DNA of 64,000 bases from Pelistega ratti. Lineage in GTDB: Bacteria > Pseudomonadota > Gammaproteobacteria > Burkholderiales > Burkholderiaceae_B. The notes below the pieces were generated by a model. That model had not been told where the DNA came from and did not search any database. It saw only the letters and a list, made by a program, of their open reading frames with translations. Positions within the stretch are counted from its first letter, which is position 1; the number at the start of each line of letters is the position of its first letter. The position numbers and the translations under genes were made by a program. Of the stretch, positions 31,005 through 38,976 are shown piece by piece. The stretch covers positions 1 to 64,000 of the forward strand of contig NZ_CP047165.1 of NCBI RefSeq assembly GCF_009833965.1, in the 5' to 3' direction.

Positions 31005-32546
31005 ATGAGTGAAACACAGGATTTCCTAGACAACATAAACGATACAACTTCAATAAATGATACGGCTAAAAAAGGAAGAAAACTTCGTACCCCTTTCCGC
31101 CGCCGGAAAGTAATAATAGAAGAGAAACCAACAACACCTAGCACATCACCTACAGAATTTACTCTCCCTGTTAAAGAAGAAAAAACCTCAAAGGGTAAAA
31201 CATTAAGAAGTCCAATGTTGCGTAGTCGCCGAAATCTTCAACATAAGACATATACTAAAAATCCTCATAAAAAACCTTCATTTGTGAGTAATCAGGATTT
31301 AATTCTGCAACAAGCGATTCAAGAAGATGAGGCGAATGCTGCTTTATTTGAAAAAGAGCAACATCAAGTACTTAATTATCTTGACCAACACCACGATAAA
31401 TTAGAAAGAAAGCTAGGCAAATATTTAAGCTCTGATACTATTATGCCTAAATTACATAAAGTATTAGCAGATGCAGGTGTAGGCTCTCGCCGTGATATGG
31501 AAGAGCTTATCCTTCAGGGGAGGGTATCTGTAAATGGTGAGCCAGCCCATATTGGACAGCGTGTTGGTTCAGAAGATGTTGTGCGAGTAAATGGTCGTTT
31601 AGTGCAACGTCCTAAAGTAGATCGTCCTCCTCGAGTTATTCTTTATCATAAGCCTGCTGGTGAGATTGTTACTATGGATGATCCTCAAAATCGAGCAACT
31701 GTTTTTTCTCGATTACCTAAAATGCGTACGGGAAAATGGGTTTCTGTTGGGCGATTGGATTTAAATACAGAAGGATTATTAATTTTTACAACATCGGGTG
31801 ATTTAGCCAATCGTCTCATGCACCCTCGCTATGGTAGTGAACGTGAATATGCTGTGCGTGTATTAGGGGAAGTAACAGAAGAACAACGTCAGCAATTATT
31901 AAAAGGTATTATGCTTGATGATGGTTTAGCAACGTTTGGCTGTCTTGACTATATTGGCGGTGAAGGAAGTAACCGTTGGTATCGTGTAACGATTCATGAA
32001 GGGCGTAATCGTGAGGTTCGCCGTATGTTTGAAGCGGTTGGTTTGCTCGTTAGTCGATTGATTCGTTCTCGTTTTGGTGATATTTGTTTACCTCGCAACT
32101 TACGCCGTGGTGCATGGGAAGAGTTAGATGCTAGTCTTGTACTCGCTTTAATGGAACGTCTTGGTCTTCGTAAATCTGAGGAAGAGATGGTGACTAAAAA
32201 ATATACTCGTCACCGTCCTTCTTATGCTATTTCGCATGATAATGCAATGCCACCAGGTTTTGAAAATGCAGTTGATGTTTCTTCTACCTTTAGTATTCAT
32301 ACACCGCGAAATACCCTTCAACAAAAACCTCGTACATTACGGAAAGGGACGACTGTTATTGTGAAGAAATCCTCTTCGCGCTTGTCTCATGCTAGTACAA
32401 CAGAAACACAAAACCCTAAAAAAACTTCTCGTTTATATACTACACGTCGTAATACGCGTACCCGTGATGATTGGCAACCTAAAGGAAATAATGCGCATGA
32501 ATCACAACTGGGTTTTTTCTGGGATGCTCATAAGAAAAATTATTAG
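31005..32546 (+). CDS. rluB: 23S rRNA pseudouridine(2605) synthase RluB, with long extensions
   Basis: RsuA/RluB-type pseudouridine synthase acting on 23S rRNA. Residues about 145-195 form the S4 RNA-binding domain ([32 protein letters not shown]). The catalytic domain has the Asp motif [15 protein letters not shown] near residue 248 and the closing [17 protein letters not shown]. Total length 513 aa versus about 290 in E. coli: an N-terminal tail of about 140 residues rich in Lys, Arg, Thr and Glu, and a basic C-terminal tail of about 115 residues. Long basic tails are common in betaproteobacterial RluB. A strong terminator follows. Confidence 0.93.
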   Translation: MSETQDFLDNINDTTSINDTAKKGRKLRTPFRRRKVIIEEKPTTPSTSPTEFTLPVKEEKTSKGKTLRSPMLRSRRNLQHKTYTKNPHKKPSFVSNQDLILQQAIQEDEANAALFEKEQHQVLNYLDQHHDKLERKLGKYLSSDTIMPKLHKVLADAGVGSRRDMEELILQGRVSVNGEPAHIGQRVGSEDVVRVNGRLVQRPKVDRPPRVILYHKPAGEIVTMDDPQNRATVFSRLPKMRTGKWVSVGRLDLNTEGLLIFTTSGDLANRLMHPRYGSEREYAVRVLGEVTEEQRQQLLKGIMLDDGLATFGCLDYIGGEGSNRWYRVTIHEGRNREVRRMFEAVGLLVSRLIRSRFGDICLPRNLRRGAWEELDASLVLALMERLGLRKSEEEMVTKKYTRHRPSYAISHDNAMPPGFENAVDVSSTFSIHTPRNTLQQKPRTLRKGTTVIVKKSSSRLSHASTTETQNPKKTSRLYTTRRNTRTRDDWQPKGNNAHESQLGFFWDAHKKNY

Positions 32547-32573
32547 TATTTAGTACAGAATATATACTGAGTG

Positions 32574-32610
32574 TATCAGCTATAGTAATTGCTATAGCTG
32601 ATATTTTTTT
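32574..32610 (+). terminator. rluB terminator
   Basis: TATCAGCTATAG (32574-32585) pairs perfectly with CTATAGCTGATA (32592-32603), 6-nt loop, followed by a run of seven T. Confidence 0.93.
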
Positions 32611-32694
32611 AAGTATAAAATAGATTATTATAGTTATACTTATTTTGAAAAGTTATCGTTATAATAATTATTTATCTCTCTATAGGAAAATAAA

Positions 32695-33357
32695 ATGTTT
32701 GGTATTACTAAAGAGCAGTTTTTAAAAGCATTTCAATATCGTAGTGCTACTCGTGCTTATGATCCTGAGAAGAAAATTAGCCAAGAAGATTTTGATTATA
32801 TCCTAGAGTTAGGACGTTTATCGCCTAGTTCAGTTGGTTCAGAGCCTTGGCAGTTTGTTGTTATTCAAAATCCTGAGTTACGCTTAAAGCTGAAACCAGT
32901 TAGTTGGGGAATGCAAACGCAAGTAGAGGATTGTAGCCATCTAGTGGTATTTCTAGCTAAGAAAAATGCTCGTTGGGATTCTGCCTTTTTACGTCAAGGA
33001 TTGGGGCGGCGTAATATTACGGGTGAACAAATGGAACAAGTAATTGAAAAGTATAAGAGTTTTCAAGAGCAGGATATTAAAGTAACCGAAAGTGAACGAG
33101 CTTTATTTGACTGGTGCAGTAAACAAACCTATATTGCATTAGGAAATATGATGACAGGTGCAGCAGTAATAGGTATTGATTCTTGTCCTATTGAAGGATT
33201 TAACTATGAGGCAGTCAATCAGATTTTGGTAGAAGCAGGTGTGTTTAATCCAGAAGAATGGGGCGTATCTGTTATGGCAACTTTTGGTTATCGTGCTAAA
33301 GAGATTACTCGCAAATCACGCAAACCTATTGAAGAAGTAGTGAAGTGGATTAAATAA
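32695..33357 (+). CDS. Nitroreductase-family NAD(P)H-dependent oxidoreductase
   Basis: 220 aa FMN-dependent oxidoreductase of the NfsB/nitroreductase fold. FMN-binding signs are YRSATRAYDPEKKIS near residue 16, LGRLSPSSVGSEPWQFVVIQN near residues 40-60 and IGIDSCPIEGF near residue 160, with a C-terminal GYRAKEITRKSRKPIEEVV. Physiological substrate unknown; quinones or nitroaromatics are usual for the family. AGGAAA precedes the ATG. It is followed by a large AT-rich inverted repeat and an insertion sequence. Confidence 0.87.
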   Translation: MFGITKEQFLKAFQYRSATRAYDPEKKISQEDFDYILELGRLSPSSVGSEPWQFVVIQNPELRLKLKPVSWGMQTQVEDCSHLVVFLAKKNARWDSAFLRQGLGRRNITGEQMEQVIEKYKSFQEQDIKVTESERALFDWCSKQTYIALGNMMTGAAVIGIDSCPIEGFNYEAVNQILVEAGVFNPEEWGVSVMATFGYRAKEITRKSRKPIEEVVKWIK

Positions 33358-33495
33358 TAAATTTAATAAGTGGATATATGAAAAATATTATTTTATTGAG
33401 GTAAACATTCATTTGTATATCCATCTATATTAAAACGAAGTGTTTTATTAAATAGATTTTCTCTTTTTGAGGGGTTTCTAGCTATTTTAAAAATA

Positions 33496-33556
33496 AAGGA
33501 TATTTAAAAAGGTTTTATCTTCATCTATGATGGTATTTACCTTTTTAAATATCCTT
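33496..33556. repeat. 18-bp AT-rich inverted repeat beside the insertion sequence
   Basis: AAGGATATTTAAAAAGGT (33496-33513) and ACCTTTTTAAATATCCTT (33539-33556) are perfect reverse complements with a 25-nt spacer. It lies between the convergent nitroreductase and transposase genes and may be a bidirectional terminator or an insertion relic. No long U-run follows. Confidence 0.6.
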
Positions 33557-33569
33557 ATTTGTTAGAAAC

Positions 33570-34409
33570 TCAAGCGTTGTTTACACTATTTGCAAAATAA
33601 ATTTCTAAATATTCGTAAGGTGTCAGTGTCCGTTTATGACCAAGTTGATCTTGGTAAACAAGAGCACTATGTGGTTTTACGGTGTTGTAGAAATTAATAA
33701 ATCGGGTAAGCTCCTGTTTTCTATGCTGGCTATCGGTAAATTCATGTTTATCATGCCACATTTGCATCAAGGTTCTAATTACCCGTTCTGCTTTTCCATT
33801 GGTTTTAGGATTGGCGACTTTAGTAAATTTTTGATTGATATGATGTTGATAACAAGCTTTACCAAACTCATGTTCTTTTGTTCCTTTATATTCTGTTCCA
33901 TTATCCGAGTAAATAACCTCTATGGTATAAGGACAAGGGTCTATCAGATGTTGGGTTAAGAACGTAGCCGCACTAAAGGCGGTTTTATCTGGCATAATAG
34001 CCGCATATAATTCACGCGAGTAATCATCAATAGCTACAAACAGATATTCCCTTTGACTTTGTGTATGTTGTCCTTTTAGTAAAGGCAAACGTTTTGTATC
34101 GACATGAATCATCTCGCCAGGATAGGATTTATTATAGCGTTTGGCTTGTTTTTTTAATCGTTCTTGGATGGACTTTTCTACTTTGGCTAAGCGTTTAATC
34201 CCAAATTTAGCCTGTCTAAACCGATTATTGATACTGGTCTGAGGTTTTAATAATCGACCACGAGCGAGTTTGAGTATCTTATAGATGGTGGGGCGAGAAA
34301 CCTTGTATTCTTTCGCTAAAGAGGTGACATTTTGTTTGTTTTGCGTGTAAGCTAGCCAAATCTCTTCTCTTTGGCGAGGTAATAAGCGAGTGTTTTTGTG
34401 TATATTCAT
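33570..34409 (-). CDS. IS481-family transposase
   Basis: 279 aa, full-length DDE transposase. N-terminal helix-turn-helix (LPRQREEIWLAYTQNKQNVTSLAKEYKVSRPTIYKILK), then the integrase core with acidic residues in HVDTKRLPLL, YSDNGTEYKG and KTNGKAERVIRTLMQ, giving the D, D, E set. The C-terminal FINFYNTVKPHSAL block is typical of IS481. No frameshift is seen, so it may be active. The stop codon lies at the edge of the left inverted repeat, so the last codons are part of the element end. Confidence 0.92.
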   Translation of the reverse strand: MNIHKNTRLLPRQREEIWLAYTQNKQNVTSLAKEYKVSRPTIYKILKLARGRLLKPQTSINNRFRQAKFGIKRLAKVEKSIQERLKKQAKRYNKSYPGEMIHVDTKRLPLLKGQHTQSQREYLFVAIDDYSRELYAAIMPDKTAFSAATFLTQHLIDPCPYTIEVIYSDNGTEYKGTKEHEFGKACYQHHINQKFTKVANPKTNGKAERVIRTLMQMWHDKHEFTDSQHRKQELTRFINFYNTVKPHSALVYQDQLGHKRTLTPYEYLEIYFANSVNNA

Positions 34410-34443
34410 CGTACTATTATCTTAAAATAATGTAAACAACGCT
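33573..34443. mobile_element. IS481-family insertion sequence, 871 bp
   Basis: Bounded by 18-bp inverted repeats with one mismatch: AGCGTTGTTTACACTATT (33573-33590) and its near complement AATAATGTAAACAACGCT (34426-34443). It encloses one transposase gene on the minus strand. I see no matching target-site duplication at these limits, so the exact ends are uncertain by a few bases. Inserted between the nitroreductase and SDR genes without breaking a recognisable gene. Confidence 0.8.
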
Positions 34444-34491
34444 AGTTTATTCTACACCTTATTGATAAAGGTAGATTTAAAGACGAAGTTG

Positions 34492-34549
34492 CACATTTTG
34501 CACCATCAGTTTATCTTTTAAAACCTTGTACTTCTATCTTGAATTTAAG
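34492..34549. repeat. 58-nt intergenic repeat, copy B
   Basis: Partner of 5798..5855 (44 of 58 positions match without gaps). It lies just outside the IS481 element and directly before the 3' end of the SDR gene. Confidence 0.5.
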
Positions 34550-34561
34550 TATGATATTCAT

Positions 34562-35200
34562 CTATTGTATCGACCAAATATCTTTTGCTTCTAAGGTATG
34601 GATCCCTTTATATTTTTTAGCGACAGAGACTAGAGCCGTCGCTAAGGTTTTGGTTGGCATCGGTTTCATACTTTTTAATAACCCAATAGTATTAAACGCT
34701 TGTAAGATTTTGATACTCCACACTTCTCCTATACGTTGACTGTTTTGACGGATTAATACAGGGGGACGGAAAATCAGTAAATTTGCAAAACCAAGCTGTT
34801 TAATAGCTTCTTCTAATTGTCCTTTCATACGAGTATAAAAGTTACGAGACTGTGGTGAGGCAAAACCTGAGGAGACCAAAACAAAAGTATTTACTTGATT
34901 TGTTTTAGCGGCTTTAGCAAAAGCATATTGATATTCATAATCAACTTGCCATTGTGCTTGTTGTGTTTTAGCGGCTTTAATCGTTGTGCCGAGGCATGAG
35001 AAAGCAATATCTCCCTTAACTTTATCTGCCCATGTATCTGCTTTGTCAAACTCAACAATATGGACGGTCAATTTTTCATGGTTAATAGATAAGGGACGGC
35101 GAGAGAATACAACAACTTCTGTAAATGCTGTATCAGCAAGCAAAAGTGGTAATAAGTCTTTACCTGTAGCACCTGTTGCGCCAATCAATAATGCTTTCAT
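34562..35200 (-). CDS. NAD(P)H-binding atypical SDR protein (HTATIP2-like)
   Basis: 212 aa with an N-terminal Rossmann fold: MKALLIGATGATGKDLLPLLL. Downstream are FSCLGTTIKAAKTQQAQWQVDYEYQYAFAKAAK and FVLVSSGFASPQSRNFYTRMKGQLEEAIKQLGFANLLIFRPPVLI, with the SSxG/YxxxK arrangement of extended SDRs of the NAD(P)-binding HTATIP2/YbjT-like group. Enzymatic activity is unknown. It is on the same strand as nnrS but 63 nt downstream with its own start region, so membership in that operon is uncertain. Confidence 0.8.
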   Translation of the reverse strand: MKALLIGATGATGKDLLPLLLADTAFTEVVVFSRRPLSINHEKLTVHIVEFDKADTWADKVKGDIAFSCLGTTIKAAKTQQAQWQVDYEYQYAFAKAAKTNQVNTFVLVSSGFASPQSRNFYTRMKGQLEEAIKQLGFANLLIFRPPVLIRQNSQRIGEVWSIKILQAFNTIGLLKSMKPMPTKTLATALVSVAKKYKGIHTLEAKDIWSIQ

Positions 35201-35263
35201 AAAATTTTAACCTTAAATAAAATCATATTATACGGTTTTTAAAAATTACTTTTTTATTTGGAC

Positions 35264-36388
35264 TTAACAACCACCACTACCTTCAGGATCATCTGTAAAA
35301 GGATTTTGCTTAAAAATTGGTATAAATGTTAGCAAATAGAGTACAAATACCATTATCAGCAATAAAGAGGGAATGTTGGTTTGTAACCATTCTGGTGCTA
35401 AAGGCATTAATACCGTACGAGTTAGTGCGGTAAGGAATAATAGGGGTAAAGCAATACGGCAAAGTATAGGGTAATCTAATCGTATAAATCCACTATGCCA
35501 TAAGCCAGCAGTAAGCCACACCATAAGCACACCACCAAAGATACCTGCTATCGTAATGAGGTGTAAGGGGGTACTGCTAAGTGTTTGAAAAAGATGTGTA
35601 TAGCCTAACCAGAGATAAGCTATACTGGCAAAAAGTTGTAAAAAATAATATGTACGTACATAATGTATGCGTAGTAGTTCATGATGATGTAACTCACGCA
35701 GTTTAGCGAGTAGAATCAGACCAACAGCTAATGCCATAAAACCAACAGCTTGTTGTGGTAGGTAGCGTTCAGCGATTGCATACATTAAAATAAGTAAAAT
35801 AGCGATATTTTTATAAACTGCATTAGGAATAAAGATAGGATCCTTTAATGTACTTCTTTTTAGTGCTTCATTTCCTAAGAGAATACTAACCCGAAAGGAT
35901 ACCAACATCACCGCCGCCATATTTAAATGAACTTGGGTTTTAAGCCATGAAAGATCGCCTGTCATGGCATAACGTGTTTGCACAAGGGTAAAACAAGATA
36001 GTAATAGTAAGAGGGCAAAGTTATTGGTATTACGATCTAACCATATAAGCCATGTGGTAAAAAGCAATAAAACGAACCAGTACGCAGCGATAATATAACT
36101 ACTTATAGTAGGAGCAATAAAAAGTGTGATAAACCCTAATAGTAGTAATATCCCAAGTATATTAGCAATCCCTTTTAGACTTCCTGAGAAGTGAGTCCAT
36201 TCTAATAAAGCTGCCATTAAAAAACCACCGTAGGCAGCGGGTAACATAAATTCAAGAAAAATTTGTCTGTGCAGAATAATTGCTGTTGGACTTATCCAAA
36301 AACTGATGCTACTGATAATAGCAAAACAGGCCGTTATTACAAAAAAAGGACGCATGGGGTGCGTAAAGAAGGTTTGCCAGCTACTCAT
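35264..36388 (-). CDS. NnrS family membrane protein
   Basis: 374 aa from the ATG at 36388 (MSSWQTFFTHPMRPFFVITA); the frame extends further upstream, but HPMRPFF is the standard NnrS beginning. About twelve hydrophobic segments. NnrS is a heme- and copper-containing inner-membrane protein linked to nitric oxide stress in other proteobacteria. Conserved His residues (FTHPMRPFF, EWTHFSG, LHHHELLRIHY, GLWHSG) would be the metal ligands. The C-terminus ends SGGC. Its ATG overlaps the ATPase stop by 8 nt, so it is coupled to the ABC transporter genes. Confidence 0.85.
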   Translation of the reverse strand: MSSWQTFFTHPMRPFFVITACFAIISSISFWISPTAIILHRQIFLEFMLPAAYGGFLMAALLEWTHFSGSLKGIANILGILLLLGFITLFIAPTISSYIIAAYWFVLLLFTTWLIWLDRNTNNFALLLLLSCFTLVQTRYAMTGDLSWLKTQVHLNMAAVMLVSFRVSILLGNEALKRSTLKDPIFIPNAVYKNIAILLILMYAIAERYLPQQAVGFMALAVGLILLAKLRELHHHELLRIHYVRTYYFLQLFASIAYLWLGYTHLFQTLSSTPLHLITIAGIFGGVLMVWLTAGLWHSGFIRLDYPILCRIALPLLFLTALTRTVLMPLAPEWLQTNIPSLLLIMVFVLYLLTFIPIFKQNPFTDDPEGSGGC

Positions 36389-37070
36389 AATAATGGATTC
36401 CTTGAAACTCACGAGCAACGATTTTTTCTTCGTACGATGAATCACGAGAAGAGAGGGGTTCTGGTAAGATAACTCGATGGTTAATCTTCATGCCTTTTGG
36501 GGATAAAAATAAAATCTCATGGCTTAATCGAGCCGCTTCAAAACGATCATGAGTAACAAGTACACAAGCCATTCCTTGCTCAATTTTGTCATTTAAAAGA
36601 CGAACTAATATATCGCGTAAATCACGATCTAATCCAACAAAGGGTTCATCTAATAATGCCAAGTCACAACCACACAGTAAAAGACGTAAAAAGGCGACAC
36701 GTTTTGCCATACCGCCTGAAAGCTCTGTTGGGTATTTATATAAATCCCCTTGTGTGAGTCCAACTTTGGCTGCTAATGCAATCACAGCAGGTATATCCGC
36801 CTTTTCCATAAAAATAGTGATATTTTGCATCGCTGTCAGATTTTCAAGTAAGCGGTTTTCTTGAAATAAAAATCCAATTTTTTGAAAATCACTACTTATT
36901 TTTCCTGATTTTGGGGTCTCTAGTCCTGCAATAAGACGTAGAATAGTTGTTTTACCACAGCCACTGGGTCCAAATAAGGTTTTTACCTCACCTCGTTGTA
37001 GTGTAAAGCTAAAATGACGAATAATAGGATCTCGTAGTATCTCAAAACGAATATGATCTAATGTTAGCAT
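36381..37070 (-). CDS. ABC transporter ATP-binding protein (nitrate/taurine/sulfonate type)
   Basis: 229 aa from the ATG at 37070, preferred over an ATG at 37082 because GGAGA lies between them and the 37070 start makes a TAATG junction with the permease stop. Motifs: Walker A GPSGCGKTTI near residue 36, signature LSGGMAKRVAFLR near residue 126, Walker B LALLDEPFVGLD, and H-loop VTHDRFEA. It is shorter than SsuB/TauB relatives. Couples with the upstream permease and, by an 8-nt overlap, with nnrS. Confidence 0.88.
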   Translation of the reverse strand: MLTLDHIRFEILRDPIIRHFSFTLQRGEVKTLFGPSGCGKTTILRLIAGLETPKSGKISSDFQKIGFLFQENRLLENLTAMQNITIFMEKADIPAVIALAAKVGLTQGDLYKYPTELSGGMAKRVAFLRLLLCGCDLALLDEPFVGLDRDLRDILVRLLNDKIEQGMACVLVTHDRFEAARLSHEILFLSPKGMKINHRVILPEPLSSRDSSYEEKIVAREFQGIHYYE

Positions 37071-37867
37071 TATCGTCTCCAAGGCATTAGAATAATTTCA
37101 AGGGGCTTGGTGATGAGGTATTCAAAAAGTGAGACAAAAACAATAACCAATACAACATATGCCATTACCGTAGATGTTTCTAACATGACTCGAGCATCGG
37201 CAATTTTAGCGCCCATACCATCACTTGCACCTAATAGCTCCGCCATAATAACCACTTTGACACCCATTGCAACTGCAATACTGATACTAGAGATGACATA
37301 GCTAGTAAGGTGAGGGAGGTAGAGATAACGGATTTTTTTTAATAAAGAACAACGGTAAGCATCAAAAAGCTCTTCATGTTGTTGGTTAATACTCGCCATA
37401 CCCATTGCGGCACTGGCAAACGTTAGGGGGGATACTAGTACAATAATCGTAAATAATACGCTGGGTGAACCAAATCCAAACCAGAACAATGCCATCACTA
37501 CCCAGATAATAGGGGGCATAGCTAATAAAATCGTGATAATGGGTTTAAGTAATGCCATGGCGGTTTTAAAGCTACCTGCTATTAAACCTAAGCATAATCC
37601 TGCTATTAAAGAAATACTAATCCCTAAAATAGCTCGTGATAGTGTAATATCTAATTCATAAAGGCTAAATTGTTGCAATAAAGCCCATGATTGATGAAAA
37701 ACATTTAAAGGGGAAGGCAGCATAAACTCACCGAATACTGTGCTTCCCCAAGCCCACAAAGCAACGAGTACCATAGCAATTGCAAGGCTAGTAAAACCAC
37801 TCCATAGATAATCTATAATAATAAATATCATAGGCTGTGGTTTTTTGATTTTATCGGTCTTAATCAT
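37070..37867 (-). CDS. ABC transporter permease (SsuC/TauC-like)
   Basis: 265 aa with about six membrane segments. The family fold is seen in FGEFMLPSPLNVFHQSWALLQ near residue 50, LSRAILGISISLIAGLCLGLIAG, and the EAA coupling loop HEELFDAYRCSLLKKIRYLYLPHLTSYVIS near residue 168. The substrate cannot be read from sequence. It ends in a TAATG overlap with the ATPase gene and starts 89 nt after the binding-protein gene. Confidence 0.87.
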   Translation of the reverse strand: MIKTDKIKKPQPMIFIIIDYLWSGFTSLAIAMVLVALWAWGSTVFGEFMLPSPLNVFHQSWALLQQFSLYELDITLSRAILGISISLIAGLCLGLIAGSFKTAMALLKPIITILLAMPPIIWVVMALFWFGFGSPSVLFTIIVLVSPLTFASAAMGMASINQQHEELFDAYRCSLLKKIRYLYLPHLTSYVISSISIAVAMGVKVVIMAELLGASDGMGAKIADARVMLETSTVMAYVVLVIVFVSLFEYLITKPLEIILMPWRR

Positions 37868-37956
37868 AATAGATGGGGCTAATACAAAATAAACTAAAAA
37901 CCATCAAAGTGTATCGAATAATCACTTACCCCCAGATAAGTTTATCCGATATGTAT

Positions 37957-38925
37957 TTATACCAAGAAAAAATCATCACTTGGTAATTTACCCCCAAGTA
38001 ATTTAGGATTAAATCGCATTAACTCTTCATAAAATTGCATTAATTCGGTTTTGATATCTCTACTTTTTGTTACGGTGAGATTTGCGTAAGGTAAACTTTG
38101 TACTAAGGCAGGTACAGGAGCAGGCATATAGTTTTTACCAATTTGAGCGGCACTTTGTGGGTTGTTGTTTGCCCATGCTAGAGCCGCTTGTAAATCCTGA
38201 TGGAATAATTCAAATTGTTCTTGATGTTGTTGAAAGTAGTCAATATCTGCAATAATCCCTGCTTGTGGAATCATTGCTTGTGTATTAAATGCCTCACCCC
38301 ATGCTTGGGTTAAATTAAAACTACGCACTACATTGATTCCCATTGTTTTCCCTTTTAAGATACTGGCACTTGCCATTGGTTCGGGGAGTAAAACAGCATC
38401 AAAATCTTTATTGAGGAATAAACCCACCGCCTCAGGAGGTGTTGCCGTATAAGTGATAGCTATTTTTTGGCTATCAATATTCAGTTTTTTAAGTAAAGCG
38501 TGTAAAACAATATCAAGCATATCGTTTTTGAAAGGAATTAAGACTTTTTTACCTATTAAATCTTGTGGTTGATTAATCGCTTGTTTACTGACAATATTAA
38601 TAATCCCTTTGGTGAGAATATTAATCATACCAACACGCTGCCCTTGGTTAGCTAAATTAACCCCTACATTACTTGGGCTCATCATTACTTTAAATTGACC
38701 ACTTGCAACCCCTGCACGTAACTGATCAGGTGATCGCCATGTTTTTAGTGATACATCCATCTGTTTGGTTAATTGCCCTTGTACAGCAGCAATCCCGATA
38801 ATCATACTAGGTAGGGCAGGCGCTCCGTAAATAGCAAAGGTTTCTTTCTCCGCAGCTAATAAATTGGGTGAAAGTCCTAGTGTTGAAGTACCTGCTAATA
38901 ATTTTAAAAATCCTCGTCTTTGCAT
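37957..38925 (-). CDS. ABC transporter substrate-binding protein with Tat-like signal
   Basis: 322 aa. The N-terminus QRRGFLKLLAGTSTLGLSPNLLAA has a twin-arginine-type signal, suggesting export in folded, perhaps cofactor- or metal-loaded form. The mature part follows the NMT1/SsuA-like fold (IGIAAVQGQL; TPPEAVGLFLNKDFDAVLLPEPMAS). Ligand unknown: relatives bind nitrate, sulfonates, thiamine precursors and others. It lies 51 nt after the beta-barrel gene and before the permease, so is most likely the periplasmic step of the same uptake route. Confidence 0.85.
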   Translation of the reverse strand: MQRRGFLKLLAGTSTLGLSPNLLAAEKETFAIYGAPALPSMIIGIAAVQGQLTKQMDVSLKTWRSPDQLRAGVASGQFKVMMSPSNVGVNLANQGQRVGMINILTKGIINIVSKQAINQPQDLIGKKVLIPFKNDMLDIVLHALLKKLNIDSQKIAITYTATPPEAVGLFLNKDFDAVLLPEPMASASILKGKTMGINVVRSFNLTQAWGEAFNTQAMIPQAGIIADIDYFQQHQEQFELFHQDLQAALAWANNNPQSAAQIGKNYMPAPVPALVQSLPYANLTVTKSRDIKTELMQFYEELMRFNPKLLGGKLPSDDFFLV

Positions 38926-38976
38926 AATGATTTCTCCTAATCGGAAAAAGAGTCTGAATAAAGTTAAGATTAAACG

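Noticed and set aside
33358-33495. Possible second transposase fragment or toxin gene beside the insertion sequence
   Set aside because: No open frame with a plausible start or recognisable motif; the DNA is AT-rich and non-coding.
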